Of a DNA stretch of 64,000 nucleotides, positions 1 through 12,800 are shown one piece after another. The translations under genes and the position numbers were made by a program. Location: contig CM034107.1 in assembly GCA_019914945.1 (NCBI GenBank), positions 1,798,001 through 1,862,000 on the forward strand, read 5' to 3'. The stretch is from Typha latifolia. Lineage: Eukaryota > Streptophyta > Magnoliopsida > Poales > Typhaceae. Positions within the stretch are counted from its first letter, which is position 1, and the number at the start of each line of letters is the position of its first letter. Below the pieces are notes generated by a model. It had not been told where the DNA came from and made no database searches. It was given only the letters and a program-made list of their open reading frames with translations.

Positions 1-2536
1 TTCACAGACGCTATCAAGCTCTTCAGGGTCTTTCTTTTTATTGCATCGTTGGAAACTAATTATACCTACTAAAATCAAAAGCAACAGCAAAGAAAGACAA
101 GATAGCACAATAGTAATAATCAGTGCCTTCTTCGAGAACTGGTGTCGCTTCATGTTGCAGGAAGAGAAGAATTTTGAGCCACAAAGCTCTGGATTGCCTT
201 CCAAGCTTGTTATGTCCAAGTTCTTGAAAATACCATGATTTGGAACAGGACCTTCAAATTGGTTGAAGGAAAGATTGAGTCGTCTTAAACTTGTCAGGTT
301 AGCCAAGGTCTCGGGAATCTGTCCAGTAAACTTATTTTGAGAAACATCGAGGGAAACAAGGTGCTTAAGTTCTGCTATGCTGCTGGGAAATTCCCCATTT
401 AACTCATTCTTTGATAGATTCAAGCTAGTAAGCAAGTCAAGCTGAGGGAAAATGCTGGCAGGGAACAAACCTGAAAGCTTGTTAGCAGAGAGATCGAGTG
501 AGTATAAGTTCTTACATCCTTTGAGTGCTAAAGGAATGCTCCCTGACAAGTTATTGTTTGAGAAGTCGATTGCTTGGACCATCTCCAGTTTTCCAATTTC
601 CTCAGGTATATAACCCACCAAAAAGTTATTTGACAGATTGAGATATATCTGCATGCTCGTCATACTCGCCATGACAGATCCTGGAATCAGCCCAGTTAAA
701 TGATTGTGTGAAAGATCTAATGCCAAAAGTCGCTTCAGATTCTCCATAGCTCTTGGTATTGAGCCATTGAGCTTGTTACCATGGAGATCAATATAGGAAA
801 GAAACTGGAGATTTGAAATTGTTTCTGGGATTGAACCAACAAATCTGTTGAGCTGCAAATTGAGAACGGTGAGCTGCTTCAGCTCAAAAACCTGCTCAGG
901 GATCAATCCTTCAAGAGAATTATCTTCCAGGTCAAGTTCTTGAAGAAACGAAAGTTTTGATATACCTAATGGGATATGTCCTACGAACTTATTCCTACCA
1001 AGTTTCAATGTTAATAGCATGCTAAGATTGCCAACCTCTTGGGGGATTGTTCCAGACAAAGAGTTACCTTGTAACCTTAAGATTCTTAAGCTAGAGAGCT
1101 TACTGATACTCGGACTAAGTGGTCCGGTAAAATTGTTGTCTGCCAAATCTAGTGTGCTAAGTTCACTGCAATTGAAAAGGTCTTCTGGTATCATTCCAGA
1201 TACTAAGTTATCTGAGATCGAAAAGTATGTGAGATTGTGCAGCTTTCCTAACCCTAAAGGTAAAGCCCCAGTAAAGAAGTTGTGACTCATACTAGCATTT
1301 GTTAGATGAGAACAGTTGGTGATGCTCGGAGGAATTGGACCATCAAAGGAATTATTCTGAATAACTAACTTCACCAACATATTAAGTGATCCCAAGTTGG
1401 ACGGTAATGGTCCCGACAATGAATTATAGCTAAGAGTCAGATAGGAAAGATTTGTCAGTTTCATCAATGACGGGGGGACGTTACCTGTCAATCTATTTGA
1501 ATGAAGAGTCAGTGACTGAAGTGAACTAAGAGCACCTAGTTCAGATGGTATAGATCCAATTAACTCATTCATGGAAAGACCAAGAGAAACTAATGACTTG
1601 CAGTTAGAAAGAGAAGCAGGGATTGATGAAGACAACTTATTGTCATACAAACGTAAAGCTTGCAAATTGACAAGATCGCCAAGTTGGGGAGGAATTGTAC
1701 CAGTAAACCTATTGCTGTACATGTTTAAAAGAGTGAGATTTGTGCATCGGCCTAACTCTGGGGGGATTTTCCCTACAAACTGGTTCTCGAACAGCTGAAG
1801 TCTCGTCAAATGAGAAAAGTTTCCAATCTCAGGAGGTATGATTCCGGACAACTGATTCATACTCAGGTCTAGAGTTTTCAGATTAGTTAGCCTGCCAAAT
1901 GAAGCTGGCAATGGACCGACTAAATGGTTTATGTAAACTTGGAACACCTCAAGATTAACCAAGTCGCCAATGCATGAAGGGATCATACCAGTCAAGTTGT
2001 TCACGTCAAGGCCCAGAGCAAACAATTGGGTGCAGATGCAGATAGCATCAGGAATGCTTCCACTAAAGTAGTTGTTGCCCAAATCCAAGATCTGGAGACT
2101 CTTCATGCTGCCTAATTCTGGAGGGATTTGACCAGATAGAAGGTTGGCGTAAAGCGTCAGCTCCTCAAGCTCAGGGAGAGATCCGAGCTGAGGAGGGACC
2201 TCACCGGAGAAGTTGTTCAGAGTGAAATCTATGACTTGGAGAGTTGAGATATTGGCAAGGAAGGGAGATATGGTGCCTTTGAGTTGAGTATCAATAAGAG
2301 TGATGGCGTTGATAGCATTGGTGGATGCAGCACAGGAGATACCAGACCAATTGCAGTGATGGGTGGAAGCAGTCCAATCGTCCAATGCACCAAGAGGGTC
2401 TTCAGAAATTGCACCCTTGAAGGCCATCAAGGCCTCAACTTGGATGTCGGAAATCGATACCTCGGAGACCACCACGATGAAGAGATGGGAGAAGATTAAG
2501 CCCAGCAAGAAAGCTTCGATTTTCCATGCTGCCATT
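1..2536 (-). CDS. FLS2: FLS2-like LRR receptor kinase, 5' part (ectodomain and TM)
   Basis: The reading frame is open from the ATG at 2536-2534 to the window edge (about 845 codons). The protein starts with a signal peptide (MAAWKIEAFLLGLIFSHLF). An N-terminal LRR cap with paired Cys follows, then about 28 complete 24-residue LRRs (residues ~70-765) with the plant-type LxGxIP signature, then a C-terminal cap (NPELCGSK...C). A transmembrane helix at ~803-826 ([20 protein letters not shown]) is followed by a basic juxtamembrane stretch. The kinase domain lies beyond base 1. The repeat count matches Arabidopsis FLS2, the flagellin (flg22) receptor at the plasma membrane. Phrases such as LNLSNNFLVGYIPEEIGKLE near the end are also FLS2-like. 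No intron is seen in this part. A related LRR-XII receptor with another ligand cannot be ruled out without the kinase. Confidence 0.85.
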
Positions 2537-5423
2537 GTTGCGTAAGCAAAGATAGAGTTCAGTGAGACTAGAATGATCGAAGCATTAAACTTTGAAAGGC
2601 TTTTAAGGATTGAAGTCTTTGGGTCAACTGAGTCAAATAGCGTCAAATCCATCAACGCGTGATAGAAATATTGGCCCCTGCCAAACTTATAGAGTAGAAA
2701 AATTGGCACCAAAGATACGTTCGCCCACAAAAAATATCGACTGGCGTCCTCTAGCCGACATCAAAAGTTCACAGCTTTTTAGAGCAAAAGACTCCAAAGT
2801 TCGATCTTTCAAAGCTATTTATCTCTTTCATCAAAAACCCAACAAAAGAGCATTAAAATTACATTAGTAACAGCGATTTTTGACAGTTCTAGCAGATAGC
2901 CATATCAAATATGCTTCGAATTTTGATCTAATTCTCATGGGTATCTTACATTTAAGCAAAATGTACAGCCCTTCCGACCTATATATGCATTAAAATCCAC
3001 CAAAAAAAGAAGCAGATTTCCATAAAAAACAGCACCTTTTGGCAATTCTATCACATACCCAAATTAAAGAAGGTTAAAAAAAAAGGTTCGATCTTATCCA
3101 CAAGGTTAACTTTCAAACAACCAAAAGGTGCAGCCTTTTTTTTGTCTTTTCTTATGCGCGTATTCAGGAATCGATCGCCTTCACAAGATAGCAACAAGCA
3201 CGGTCGAAATCAAAATCAAAATCAAAATCATTTGACCAGTGGGAGGTGGGCTCACGCGAGAAAGAGAGGGAGTTGCGAAAATCAATGTCACAGCTTACGC
3301 TTGAGAACATCAAGGCGAAGCGGATAAGTGGAGGATTTTGGAGCAGGAAATGAGGGCGAAAGGAGATGAAGTCAAGTCCTATTCCAAGGACAACAATCCT
3401 GGGTGGGTTTTGCTTGTGATGACCAACTTCGATAAGTTTAGTGGTTTTGTCAGGATCCCTTAGAGAAAAGATTATTTCTTGTTTGCATACATCTCTTGGA
3501 AGAAAATGGATCATGGATTCATGGTTCTTTGTTAGGAATTCACCATATATCATAAGCATAATCCATAGATTATACATTATAATGGATCTAATTTATCATA
3601 AAAAATTCATCAAATACCAACTCTGACGTGATGTTAGGAATCAATCGACAAATAAGGTGAGCATCCTGGGCTTAGAGGAGAGTATAACTAACAAAACGTA
3701 GGTTTATGAAATTATCAAAGTTGAGCACCCTAGGATTAGAGGCTTATGGAGAAGGAAAGATATTCTCCTACAAGTCCTCTTTTGGGATATTAACAATCCA
3801 CAAATAAGGTAACTAAGAGTTTATATGTAATCAAATACTCAAATGTGCCAATTGCAGCATCTTGACTAGATTTGACCACATCTTTGACTGGGAACAGGAT
3901 GAATGTGGTCAAAGTTAGTCAGCAAGCTAACAGAAAAAAAAATTTATATAATTAGCACCAAAATAATTATTCTCTTTCAAAATGCTATCATATTAGTTAA
4001 ATCTAAGTACTCACAATTAAAATATAATTTAAATCTAAAAAAGACTATATTGCTCTTGCAAAAATGGTTAAAAAAATAGTTTAAAAACTATCCAATATTA
4101 TGCCTAATACTATAATACAATAAAATATATCTTATTTGATGTGAAACAAAAAATCGATGATAAATATTTTATACTTCTAAATTTAAAAAGAGGAGAAGCA
4201 GATAGTATAGCATTTGTGCTTATTAATTTTAATTATAACATTATATAAAATTTTAACTATAATGACAATTTCGAAAGAGTGAATATTTTAGGGGCACGGG
4301 TGGGCACCCCTGTGCAAGAATGATTGCAAAGTCCTCCCTCCATTCCAAAATGTAGAGAATCTTTTTTACTTGTAGACAAGCTCATCTTTGAACAAACGAC
4401 TAACACTGGACATTGACACAGATACTTTCTATACTTCAACTCGATATTAGTTTGCCTTCTTTAAAAATAAAAAATTATACAAATTTTCTTCTAAACTTTT
4501 AAAAACTTACAACCTCTTAATATATACTATGAAATTACATTCCTATTCTTTGTAATTAGGAGAGAAAATATTAGGATTTTAGACTGAGTGATTGAGGAGG
4601 ATTTTAGACATATAGACCCTCCCATTTCTCTCATCCCCAAAATATTGCATAATAATATTCTTCACCCTTTTCTTATTTCCTTTTTCAAATCATACATAGG
4701 AGAAGAGAATTGTGATGGATTGGTAGTGTAAGAGGATGATTCTCTGAGAAGATAAAGATATGCAATGAAAACGTTGACAAATGATATAGAGAAGTATACA
4801 ATTTGAGAAAGACGAGGCCAGACTAATTCTAGGTCAGCTTGAAAAATATTTTTAATAAGAGTAATTTAATTTATATGCACATAACTTATTATGCAGGTAT
4901 CGGTCATATAACTTTGAATTAAACTTAACACGAACAAAATATAATTAAACCTACAAATAAATCCCTTTCAAGCGCCAATACCTTGGTTGCTTGGTTCTCC
5001 CACCAAAAGACATGGACATTGTAGTGATTTTGATTCCTTGTCGTCGCCTTGGGATAAACGTACTATGACAGGACAAAGCTCAATCATGTACATAGGAAAG
5101 TATGGTAAAACAAAGGTTTCATTTTCCTTATTATTATTATTATTATTTATCATTCTTATATTTTACTTTCAATATCTCAAAATTATTTTAGATATTTTAA
5201 TTCTAATTTTTAAAATCAATAAAATTTAGGCGTTTTTTTTTAAGATATTAAACAAAAAAAAAAGTGTGAATGAGGGTGTTTTTAATAAATTTCTCTATTT
5301 TGAACAATAGACTAATTCTCTGAAAAAATAAACTATACAAGTACGTGACAAAAAGGTAAAATAATCGGTTCAGGAAACGAAATAAATATTTACAATAAAC
5401 TGTGAAGATAAATATAAAAAGAA
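2537..5423. other. Intergenic: FLS2-like upstream region, AT-rich
   Basis: This holds the 5' leader and promoter of the FLS2-like gene, then AT-rich DNA. The short frames here (for example 3164-3577 minus) have no recognisable domain. A short imperfect direct repeat containing 'acaaataaggt' occurs near 3649 and 3801. I see no RNA gene or transposon. Confidence 0.6.
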
Positions 5424-6323
5424 CTAATCTTTGGGAGCCGAAAGTGCATTGTCAGTTTTACCCTTGGACCCGGTCCGGCTCACCGAACCGCGAGAACCAC
5501 CCGAGCCAGGAAAAAACCGACCGAGCCCCAAAGACAATCCCGACCGAGCCGAACCGCGAAGCGAACAGACAGGGACGTTTAGAACCGGGTCGACTCGGAC
5601 GTGAGCCGAGTAGGACCGCTCCATTCCCCTCGGCCTCGGCCTCGGCCTCGGGCCGCCATAGAAGCTCCCCGGCGAGCTGGAGCTCCGGCCCAAGCCTTGG
5701 AAAACCACCTTCCCCGAGGAGCTCATCCGAGGGCTCTCCAAGATCCGAGGCGGATCGGGACGCGGGGCGAGGCGGAGGCGGGGAAGATCTTCGTGATCCG
5801 TGCCAGACGAGGAGGAAGAGGAGGAGGAGGAGGGGGAGAGGGAGATCGTCTCAGAATCGGAGTCGCGGTTAAGCGGGAAGGAGAGGGGCGAGTTGGTTAA
5901 GGTGGATCTAGGGTTCCGGCGGAGGAATTGATTGGGAGAGTTAGGATTAGGGTTCTTGGGCGGGGATTTCTTGAGGAAGAGGAGGTCTCTCCACCGGATC
6001 GAGCACCGTGGCGCCCGGGGGGAGAAGGCGTAGGGATCGGATCCCGAAATCTCCGCCAAAGATTTCGCTGGCTCCGGCAATCGGATCCGCGGCCGCGCCG
6101 CCGCCAGATGGAGCGGGATGAGCTTCCCCTCGGAGAAGAGCTCGTCGGCGGGGAGCATCGCGACGGGGTCGTCGAGCCGGAACTCGAAGTCGACGAGATC
6201 CTTCATCTCCGGCGGCGGCGGCGGCGGCCGCAGCCCCTCGTCCCCTCCAGCGAGGTCACGGGTTGAGGAGGAGATCCTAGGGTTGAAGCAGACGTAGTGG
6301 CTGTTGGCAACGGCGGAGGCCAT
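5424..6323 (-). CDS. Membrane-associated kinase regulator (MAKR/BKI1-like)
   Basis: Intronless frame of 299 aa. Two blocks recall the plant MAKR/BKI1-like family. Near the N-terminus is an acidic-aromatic FEFRLDD followed by PADELFSEGKLIPLHL (residues ~47-72). Near the C-terminus is SYSAHVRVDPVLNVPVCSL (~235-253). Between them lie Pro-rich, Ser-rich (a run of nine Ser) and Arg-rich low-complexity stretches. Family members are small hydrophilic proteins that bind the plasma membrane through basic residues and modulate receptor kinases; BKI1 inhibits BRI1. The partner here cannot be read from sequence. The coding region is strikingly GC-rich compared with the AT-rich DNA on both sides, typical of monocot intronless genes. 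A TATA box lies about 85 bp upstream of the ATG. Without a database search the family name is a recognition call, and the protein could be filed as an uncharacterised DUF protein. Confidence 0.65.
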   Translation of the reverse strand: MASAVANSHYVCFNPRISSSTRDLAGGDEGLRPPPPPPEMKDLVDFEFRLDDPVAMLPADELFSEGKLIPLHLAAARPRIRLPEPAKSLAEISGSDPYAFSPRAPRCSIRWRDLLFLKKSPPKNPNPNSPNQFLRRNPRSTLTNSPLSFPLNRDSDSETISLSPSSSSSSSSSGTDHEDLPRLRLAPRPDPPRILESPRMSSSGKVVFQGLGRSSSSPGSFYGGPRPRPRPRGMERSYSAHVRVDPVLNVPVCSLRGSARSGLSLGLGRFFPGSGGSRGSVSRTGSKGKTDNALSAPKD

Positions 6324-6406
6324 CGGCGAGCATAAACAAATCGGGAAATGATCGGTGATCAGTACTTGAGTAAGAGTTCTTAGAGTCCAAAGGTACGTTT
6401 ATAACC

Positions 6407-6416
6407 TTTATATATA
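6407..6416 (-). promoter_or_regulatory. TATA box of the MAKR-like gene
   Basis: On the minus strand the sequence reads TATATAAA, flanked by 'cgct' and 'ggtt', about 85-90 bp upstream of the start codon at 6323. The spacing fits a short leader. Confidence 0.6.
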
Positions 6417-9400
6417 AGCGGTTTAGTTTTTACTGTAGGTTATTACCATCGTAAAAGGCTGAAAAAAAAAACAATTTCCTTCAAAATAATCATAATTATC
6501 ACTGAAATTATTACTCTTTCAAATTACGTAACCACAGTTAAAACTTTATAATGATTGACAAAATATTTTAGCTCGATGCAAATTGTTCTAAATATATTGA
6601 AAATTATTTATTATTATATGATATTATAGTACAAGAGGATGTATAACAGAATCACTAAGTATTATGAAATGGTTGAAGATAATGCACAGTATTCTCAAAT
6701 TATATAATGGAATTTAGTGGACCAAAGGCTAGGTTTGGTGCACCAGCAAAGGCCCCACATTACCACTGAATAAAAAGGAAAAGAGTTTGCAATCTGGCAT
6801 CAATCTGAATAGAATATTTAGCCTTTTTGGACACCTAGCTCTTAAATAAATTGCCTACATGTAGCAGAACAGAAAAAGTTGCAGAATCCTTTCTGCCATT
6901 TAAGATGAGAGAGCATTATGCTTTCTTCAATGTCCATCTAAACTGCAACTCCACTATTTCCATGTGATGCTGTGGCTGAGAAGATGCTCTGGATTTGACC
7001 CACTTATTTATCAAGGGGGGAACAACCTAAGCTTTAAGGCCATAGAACATGGGATTTCGATATCTTTATTTGTCTGCTCATACCCTGATATGTGGAACTT
7101 TTTATTTATTTTTTTATCTTTTACTGCCTCTTTTTATTCCCAAAAAGAAGAGATGGGAAAGAACAAGGGGCTTGAGGGCTTCTTGATTTTCTTTTTCTCT
7201 GGTACAATGTTATGGCTCTTAATGCTTGCATATAATTAGAAAGTGCTAAGTTGTCAAAGATGTTACTGAAAGAGTGGAGGGAGATTTAGTTCCATTATTT
7301 AGGCCTAGGTTTCTAATAGATTAATTTTATACCTTGGTCCATAGGCCCACTTCAGTGGCCCAAAATTGTTCTACAGAAGCATTAATGAACTCATATCCAT
7401 ATTCAAAACTGTGTTTTTCTCTTAGAAATTTGGCTAAGTCCATATCTAGGATAAGATCCATGTTGAAATTTTAGGCCACCGGTGGTAAGGATACATTAAT
7501 TATGTTAATTTTCTCTGAGCATTCTTTTGAATCTCCCTACCTATACTTAGGCAGTTGCTATTGGAAGTATTGAGTGATCATTAGTTCTTGGACTTCTATT
7601 TTTGTCAACTTGATGTTTTGTGAAGTATGTTTCATCTACTTGTGGTAGAGAAATATAAGATCATGGATGACAAAGATTATGCTGCCTCACAGTGTAATCT
7701 CCCTACCCCAAGTATTAAAATGCATAGTAAATCTATCATTGCATAGTGCAACTTGATTGCCACTTGGATTTATAAAGAATACGACTTAGCAGTAAAGAGC
7801 ACTGAATACCTCACGTTGAGAATTTGGATATATTTGACTTTTAGGAGCCCTTAGGTGGTATCAGTGTTTACCTAATTAAACAATTTTGAAGCAGTTTAGT
7901 AAAAGAGACACAGTATTGTACTGCATAAAGGAAGACCCTGAAAAAGATTAAGCAACTTGCAATTGGCTTTCTTCATTCAAGAAGTCAGAAGAAAAAAAAA
8001 AGAAAAGTTCAACTTGCCTTGTGCAAATACAGAAAATCTACTGCCTTTGATGCAAGTAAGCTGCAAAACCAGCAACATCTCAATCTCCATCACTTTCACA
8101 GATGCAGAACTCAATTGAAGAAATTGACTGCTATTAGTTAACTACTTAACTCAATATTTCAAGTTTTGGTCTATTAATGACCTGGTCAATCTCATCTTCC
8201 TAATCGACTAATACTTCGTCTTAAGTCTTGATCAAGGAACAATAGTGCTTAATAGTCTAACAACTTTGATTAGCATGAATAAATGACTAACTACATTAAA
8301 ATTTCTTCATTCACCAACTGTTTGTGATTTAAATCATTAAGTTTCCACATATCTATATGGGTATTGATCTGCTTGAAGCCTTCATGGAATTGTAAAATTA
8401 TTAAGAACCCGCAACAGACAGTCAACGTAGTTAGGCAACTATAAACAAGTACAAAAATTAGTGCCAGTCTCTACCCTTGAAAAAAAAGTGTCGCTCTCAA
8501 ATTGAACTACTCAATTGATGTTTTTTATACTTAATTTGGATAACTATTTTGTAGGTCCCTATTTTCATTTTGAAGAGGGAGATGAATCCAAGTCACAATC
8601 AGAAGAGGACATTTCAAGAGCCTATTTGTTATTCTCAATGGGAATATCAGTTGAAACATATCATATGTATGATATAAATATAAACCTATTCAGAGAACAT
8701 AGTTTGTTGTTCCTGTTCTTAATTAACTATACACAAATCATCATATGGAATGGTGGTCTAAATTCCTGCATAGATTGCGATGAAGTTACAAATTGACCTG
8801 TTGATAGAAGAAGATAACCTTGTCTACATTGATCAGTATATATATATATATATATACCCCCACCAGTCTCTGAAACAACTTATTCATTTATTTGGCAAGT
8901 TCAATGCATCTTGTAGTCCTTTGAATTGGTCTTCTTAGCTTCTTGACATGATGACAGGTACATCTTTGTCACTGGAAAAGGGAAGGTGATTGGAAATTGG
9001 TTGTTGGTATGGAGATTATTTTGATCAGATGGCAGTAGACAACATTCAAGTGGTGAGTTCCAGCAGGAGGCCTAATTACTCATTACAGAGATCATAAATC
9101 ATTCTAAATGACCACATTATACTTTGTCAGTTGATGATCAAATAAGCTTCTATTCATTGTATCAATATAAGATGTTGCAACTACTTGTCTTAATATTTGT
9201 CTTGGCTAACCCCTTTGTTGCAATTTGTAGCCATTCGATCATGATCAGACGGTGACAAATGCCAACTGGCACGTGGAGGCCCATACCGCCAGTCCTAGTC
9301 AATTGTTGCAATGTTGGGTGAGAGCGATAACCCTTGGTATGAAAGTTTAATTATGTCAAAGCTACACTTATTTTGCATGCAGTTGCAATTAATTAGACGA

Positions 9401-9693
9401 TTTCATGCATTGTAATTGATGAATGTGAGGTGACATCATTTTTTATGTAGAACCTTTGTAACATTACATTTGATTGAAGGTAGTATTACAAGCTTATATA
9501 ATTTATTAAATTACATTCTACCATACCAAGTAATTCCATCTTTCTCTTTAATAGCTAAAGTTTCCATACGTGTGTCAGGATGAAGCATGCATGATATGGC
9601 TAGGGGCCCACAAACGGTCATCCACATCATCATTCCACGTGTCATGTCATGGTATCCAAGAAGTACATGCTCTTTTCCATTCTACCGCTCCTA

Positions 9694-9698
<5 letters not shown>
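6417..9698. other. Intergenic between MAKR-like and NAC genes
   Basis: AT-rich DNA of about 3.3 kb between two divergent genes. It contains a (TA)n microsatellite at about 8836-8856 and a G-box CACGTG at 9270-9275. Short frames at 6964-7239 and 8515-8796 show no family signature. I see no known miRNA, tRNA or transposon. The right end is promoter for the NAC gene. Confidence 0.6.
9635..9642 (+). promoter_or_regulatory. G-box/ABRE-like CCACGTGT in NAC promoter
   Basis: CCACGTGT sits about 175 bp upstream of the NAC start codon. The CACGTG core is bound by bZIP and bHLH factors, and the flanking C and T also fit an ABA-responsive element. A second CACGTG lies at 9270-9275. Function is inferred from motif and position only. 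Confidence 0.45.

Positions 9699-9731
<33 letters not shown>
9699..9731 (+). promoter_or_regulatory. (TA)n tract at the TATA position of the NAC promoter
   Basis: About 16 TA dinucleotides lie 83-115 bp upstream of the NAC ATG and are followed by a pyrimidine-rich leader. No other TATA box is near, so the microsatellite itself probably serves as the TATA element. Its length is likely to vary between individuals. Confidence 0.5.
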
Positions 9732-9734
<3 letters not shown>

Positions 9735-9813
9735 TATCTTTCTCCCCCTCTCTTCCTATTATTATTCAAAGCTCCCTCTTCCCCCTCCTCCTCCTCTCTC
9801 CTCTTTCCACAAC

Positions 9814-12800
9814 ATGAGTTTGATAAGCATGATGGAGGCAAGATTGCCTCCTGGATTCAGATTCCATCCCCGAGACGATGAGCTCGTGCTCGACTACCTA
9901 TTAAATAAGGTTTCATTTGGTGGCAGTGGCGGTGGTGGTGGCAGTAGCTTGCATGGCTGCGCCATGTTAATCGACGTGAATCTCAACAAGTGCGAACCAT
10001 GGGATCTTCCTGGTGAGTTCTAATAACCCAACCCCCACCATCTTTTGTTAGCTCATGCACCCAATTAATGTTGTTGCGTCATACAACTACAACTATATAC
10101 TAGTCTCATGGCATCATCTTTATTTTCTCTTATTTTTTTCCTTTTTTACCTTAAAGGAGCACACTTCATAGTTGATGTTGTATCTTGCTTTAATTTTTTT
10201 TTCTTTTTTTTTTTGAGTGCAAGAACAATATGTTCTATTCAGGATCCTTTTGCTCTTATATTTTATGGGATTATATTTTAATGGCTATCTTGTTCCTCTT
10301 TTTTTTCCAAATTTATGATGAGAAAAATATTCCCTCCTCTGGTCCTCTTCTTGGTTTTCTCTTTTTCCATAACTGAAAAATATTCCCCTGCCAAGAGTTT
10401 GGCCCTTTCCCAACCTCTTCATGTGTCTTTCTTTCAATGATGATGCTTTGCCAACTTTATATCCTCAACTTACTTTGCTCAATAGTCATAGAAAACCTAC
10501 TTTAGATAGTGACAAAAACACAAAAGGCTACCATCATTTTTCCCTTTTATGGGAAGTACTAAAAAGCTTACAAAAATTAATTTTGTTTTCTGTCCTCTGA
10601 AAAGGTTGAAGTTACATAGGATTTCTAAATCTTTTAAATTACTTACCGCTCAAACATATCCCTAATTTCAGCCAATCAATTTTCATATATAACCTCATGG
10701 ATTTCTTGAAGAGATGAGGAAGAGCATGATATCTTCTTCCTTTGGGCTATAGCAGTAAAATCGAGTCCTCTAATGGAAACTATAGATATTGATGGGAATT
10801 ACTTAATGATGACCAATAATAAAATAACATAATATGCTATTTAGCCCTTAATAGAAAAATTAAATAAAGACCTGTGAATACTTAAAGAAAGGAGTATACT
10901 ATTTGGTTTAATTGCTCATACTTTCAAAACTAGAGACCATTCAATAGTAGAAAAGAAATAAGAAAACATTAGCTCTCATATGGTATTGAAAAAAACAATA
11001 TAAAGTAATTAAAACTATTGATGAATTTTTGTATCACTCATAATTTTTTTTGCAAGTGCTTATCCAATAATCTTCCTTTTTGATTTATTCGAAGCTAGCT
11101 TATAAAAAGAGCATCCGGTGTTAATATTCAATAATAGTTTATATGATAATTCATCTTATTTCTTTCCTTCTACATATATATGTATAACCTATTATTAAAA
11201 CATCAAGGCATCAAAACAATAGTTCTCCCTTGAGCTTCATATATGTATCCTCTACTAGTAATCTCATTAGCCATTACCAATCTTAATGATGCACTTAACC
11301 TTATATATATGGCTCAGCAATGGCATGTGTGGGAGGGAAAGAGTGGTACTTCTTCAGCCTCCGCGACCGGAAGTACTCGACCGGCCAGCGCACTAATAGG
11401 GCAACCAGGTCGGGCTATTGGAAGGCAACCGGTAAGGACAGGGCAGTGAGACGACGAGGAGAACTCATCGGGATGAGGAAGACACTGGTCTTCTATCAAG
11501 GAAGAGCCCCTAAGGGGAAGAAGACTGATTGGGTCATGCATGAGTTCCGCATGGGAGGAGAAGATGATCATGTACCCAAGTTCACATTCAAGGTAATCAC
11601 TATACAGTTTATATTCTTGAGTAATTGCAAAAAAGTAACTATCTCATGTAGATAGCAAATATCATACTTATTGATCATAGAAAGAAAATTAGCTAAAGTG
11701 GAGAAGGTTAATTAGGAGTTTGTGTAAGAAGTAGATGTTTGAATTTTCCCAAAATGACAGATATGCACCTATAAGATGTGTGTTAAATTGAGAGGTAAAG
11801 GAGATAAAGCAAGAGTACAATTCTCCATTTGCTCGTGTATCCATGCATGATTTGGAAATAGAGAAGATAGAGAAAAAAGAATGGGTCAGAAGGTTAGCAT
11901 TTAAATTTGTAATAAACTCATCAATAAGCCAGAAATAAGGCATAACATTTGTATATTCGCAGACCGTTATATCCATATGAATTTTGAATTTTATTGTATT
12001 TTGTTTTTCAGTTGGATGGTCAACATTTATCAATTCGATGAACAATACGGACAATAACAGTTGATTAGTTTTACTATACAATGATAAGTAATTAAGTAGA
12101 TTTGAATTTTAGTAGAAAGAAAGTTGTTTGCTAATTGTTATACAAATTGTGCTCTACCATGAGGCTAGTAAGATCCAAACTAGCAGTCAAATTGGCATAT
12201 ATATATTTCAAACGTATTAATCTTCACCAACCATTTAGAAAGTGAAAGATGTGCATAGATGTTAAATTAAAGACTATAAGGAATATTGTTTTGGAATTAA
12301 TCAAGCTCATGTGAATTATGGGCTGAATCTCTTGGCTAAAACTACTTCGGATGGAGACTTTTACTGAGATAAGCTCTGTGCGATCAAAGGGATTAAAAAT
12401 CTCTTGGACTTGTTCTTTGCTCTGTACTTATTAAGCTTTATACTTTATTCATGTGTCTTTCTCGTGCCAGCTATGGATTGGAGTTCATTTGTCTTTCTTT
12501 TATTAGCTATTGCTTTCAGGAATAATTATTTTATGATATATATTATTCTCTTGTCATCCTAGGGCAAGAATATCCTATATTTTACATAACCTCGTGTTAT
12601 TAATTTATTAAAAAAATGTCAACTTACATATAACATCTTTCTTTTAACTCTTTTTCTTGAGCTACTCTTATTATTTTATTTCTAGGGTAATCAAATAATT
12701 ATCCTCGAATTGATAGGAATTTGAGAATTAAAATCAGCGTTGTCTTTAAATTTGAGCTTTTAGTGTAATTGATGAGTTGACGCTCTCCATCAAATCAACT

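Noticed and set aside
3164..3577. 137-codon minus-strand frame upstream of the FLS2-like gene
   Set aside because: No domain or family resemblance; composition follows the AT-rich local sequence, including a DFDFDFD run from a short hexamer repeat.
11689..12081. 130-codon minus-strand frame
   Set aside because: It lies wholly inside NAC intron 2, antisense, with no recognisable domain.
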